From positions 26,978,181 through 27,042,180 of the forward strand of contig NC_135552.1 in NCBI RefSeq assembly GCF_964340395.1: a stretch of 64,000 bases of DNA, in the 5' to 3' direction. Positions 62,886 through 64,000 of this stretch are shown one piece after another. The notes under the pieces were generated by a model, which was not told the DNA's origin, did not search any database, and saw nothing but the letters and a program-made list of their open reading frames with translations. The position numbers were made by a program, and so were the translations under genes. Position 1 is the stretch's first letter. The number at the start of each line of letters is the position of its first letter. Origin of the DNA: Glandiceps talaboti. Taxonomy: Eukaryota > Hemichordata > Enteropneusta > Spengelidae.

Positions 62886-63760
62886 ACAGGGATAGTTCAG
62901 ACGATCGATCGACTAGAAAACTTTCTTTCCCTTCACGTCAGCCTTAGAAGTTACAAGTACATGACAAATCTGCTTCATGTAGGAAGAAAAATATTGGCAA
63001 GACAATCAAGCAGAATGTCGAGATATTTACACAAGTCAGTGAATCATGATTTTAATTTAAAACCTTTTCAAAACTTCTCCGCCATGATGTGTGTATCATA
63101 CATGTGACTGAATTTATAAATTAGTTTATAAAGTTACTAACGCACCCCCCCCCCCTCTCACTGCTCGATCAACACATACATAAAGAATGGAAGTATAAAG
63201 TGACATGATTTCTGTTTTCATACACTAATACCCTAAAGAAAAAATTATCATCATGCATTCGTAATTAACGACGAAACAACTGTGCATGTGATGCACAGGG
63301 GCGTGTATTATTGCTTAGATTGTCGTCTTATTATTAATAAAATATGGTACGAATCCTGCTGCTACAACTGTATCAATCTGTATACTTCAAAAAATATACA
63401 GGTAGGACTATATAGTCAAAGTGTTGTTATATTTAGCCTATAGACCAGGAAAACAACAATCTAAGAAATATTACAAGCCCCTATGGTCCCATATCAGTGA
63501 TTTTGAGGAAAACTATCTGAGATTTCGAACTTCTCAAACCTTTATTCTCCCAACTACACCAATACGCTCTTTCACATCATACCATATATAATATACACAA
63601 TTAATGAAGCGAACATGGTAGAAACATGTGTAGTTTTCGAAAAACTAACCTTTTTCTAGATTTCTTGATGTAAATCCACATCAACTGTGCAGTGGGGAAA
63701 AATACTTCAAAGAGTTTGCGCATGCGACGACGCACTAATTTGCTGTCTGTATGCAAATTA
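62886..63760. repeat. segmental tandem duplication, unit 2
   Basis: Second copy of the block at 62030-62885. It carries an extra ~190 bases (about 63285-63480, from 'gcatgtgatgcacagggg') not seen in unit 1. Both copies have a poly-C tract at different places (62150 and 63145). Open frames here are not conserved between the copies. Confidence 0.85.
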
Positions 63761-64000
63761 GATATGGTAACTTTGTAGCCAAAGTCGGGACGCGGTCTTC
63801 AGACGTGCGCTAAACAACAGCCAATCAGAATGTATACACTCGTCCTATGCAACATTTCATCCCAGGGTGGCGATCGACCGTGTGTATAGTCTCTGGGCAA
63901 GTTTTCTACCTGAGATACACCCGCGCAGTATGCAATCCGTAGGAAAGTGTCAATGTAGACTCCAGCTGAAACTCACAGGATCAACTATTTATGCCTAAAG

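Noticed and set aside
62718-63107. 129-codon plus-strand frame near the right end
   Set aside because: It spans the boundary of the tandem duplication and the frame is not conserved between the two copies.

Overview
This window is AT-rich animal DNA. It has spliceosomal introns with GT/AG borders, many microsatellites and tandem arrays, foldback-type elements, a dead LINE fragment, and a Bcl-2 family gene with the family's usual intron in BH2. The gene content and repeat style suggest a marine invertebrate, perhaps an invertebrate deuterostome such as a hemichordate or lancelet. The sequence alone does not settle the phylum.

Layout. At 1-2.0 kb there is the 3' end of a plus-strand gene whose last exon encodes a basic, Gln- and Arg/Gly-rich tail. 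From 2.0 to 11.4 kb I see mostly non-coding DNA with a tRNA-like SINE, a 0.57 kb duplicated segment, one candidate minus-strand terminal exon and simple repeats. At 11.49-15.13 kb a complete two-exon, TATA-driven anti-apoptotic Bcl-2-like gene lies on the plus strand. From 15.1 to 27.2 kb no convincing gene is visible. That stretch holds CA/CATA microsatellites and a 40-bp minisatellite interrupted by a 5'-truncated LINE.

The main content is one very large minus-strand gene from about 60.93 to 27.22 kb. I assembled it by hand from twelve exons whose splice phases all fit. The reading frame is 4824 nt, or 1607 codons plus a stop. The predicted protein joins, in order: a divergent SET methyltransferase domain; a small Cys-rich zinc-binding segment; a complete protein kinase domain of the IRE1/RNase L type but without the KEN ribonuclease domain; an acidic linker with internal duplications; two zinc-finger-like motifs; a tyrosine-recombinase (integrase)-like domain that keeps R, R, H and Y catalytic-type residues; and a Trp-bearing SANT/Myb-like C-terminal module. 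I think this composite gene is the most interesting object in the window.

The introns of that gene are full of repeats. They include a ~6.4 kb array of a 36-bp satellite (about 31.1-37.5 kb), a ~66-bp array (47.3-48.0 kb), three elements with terminal inverted repeats (41.47-43.57, 51.37-52.53 and 54.74-55.46 kb), and composite dispersed repeats, one of which carries a nested insertion. Upstream of the gene, 62.0-63.75 kb is an imperfect tandem segmental duplication. Most long open frames in the window come from the 36-bp satellite, whose unit is exactly 12 codons, and are not genes.
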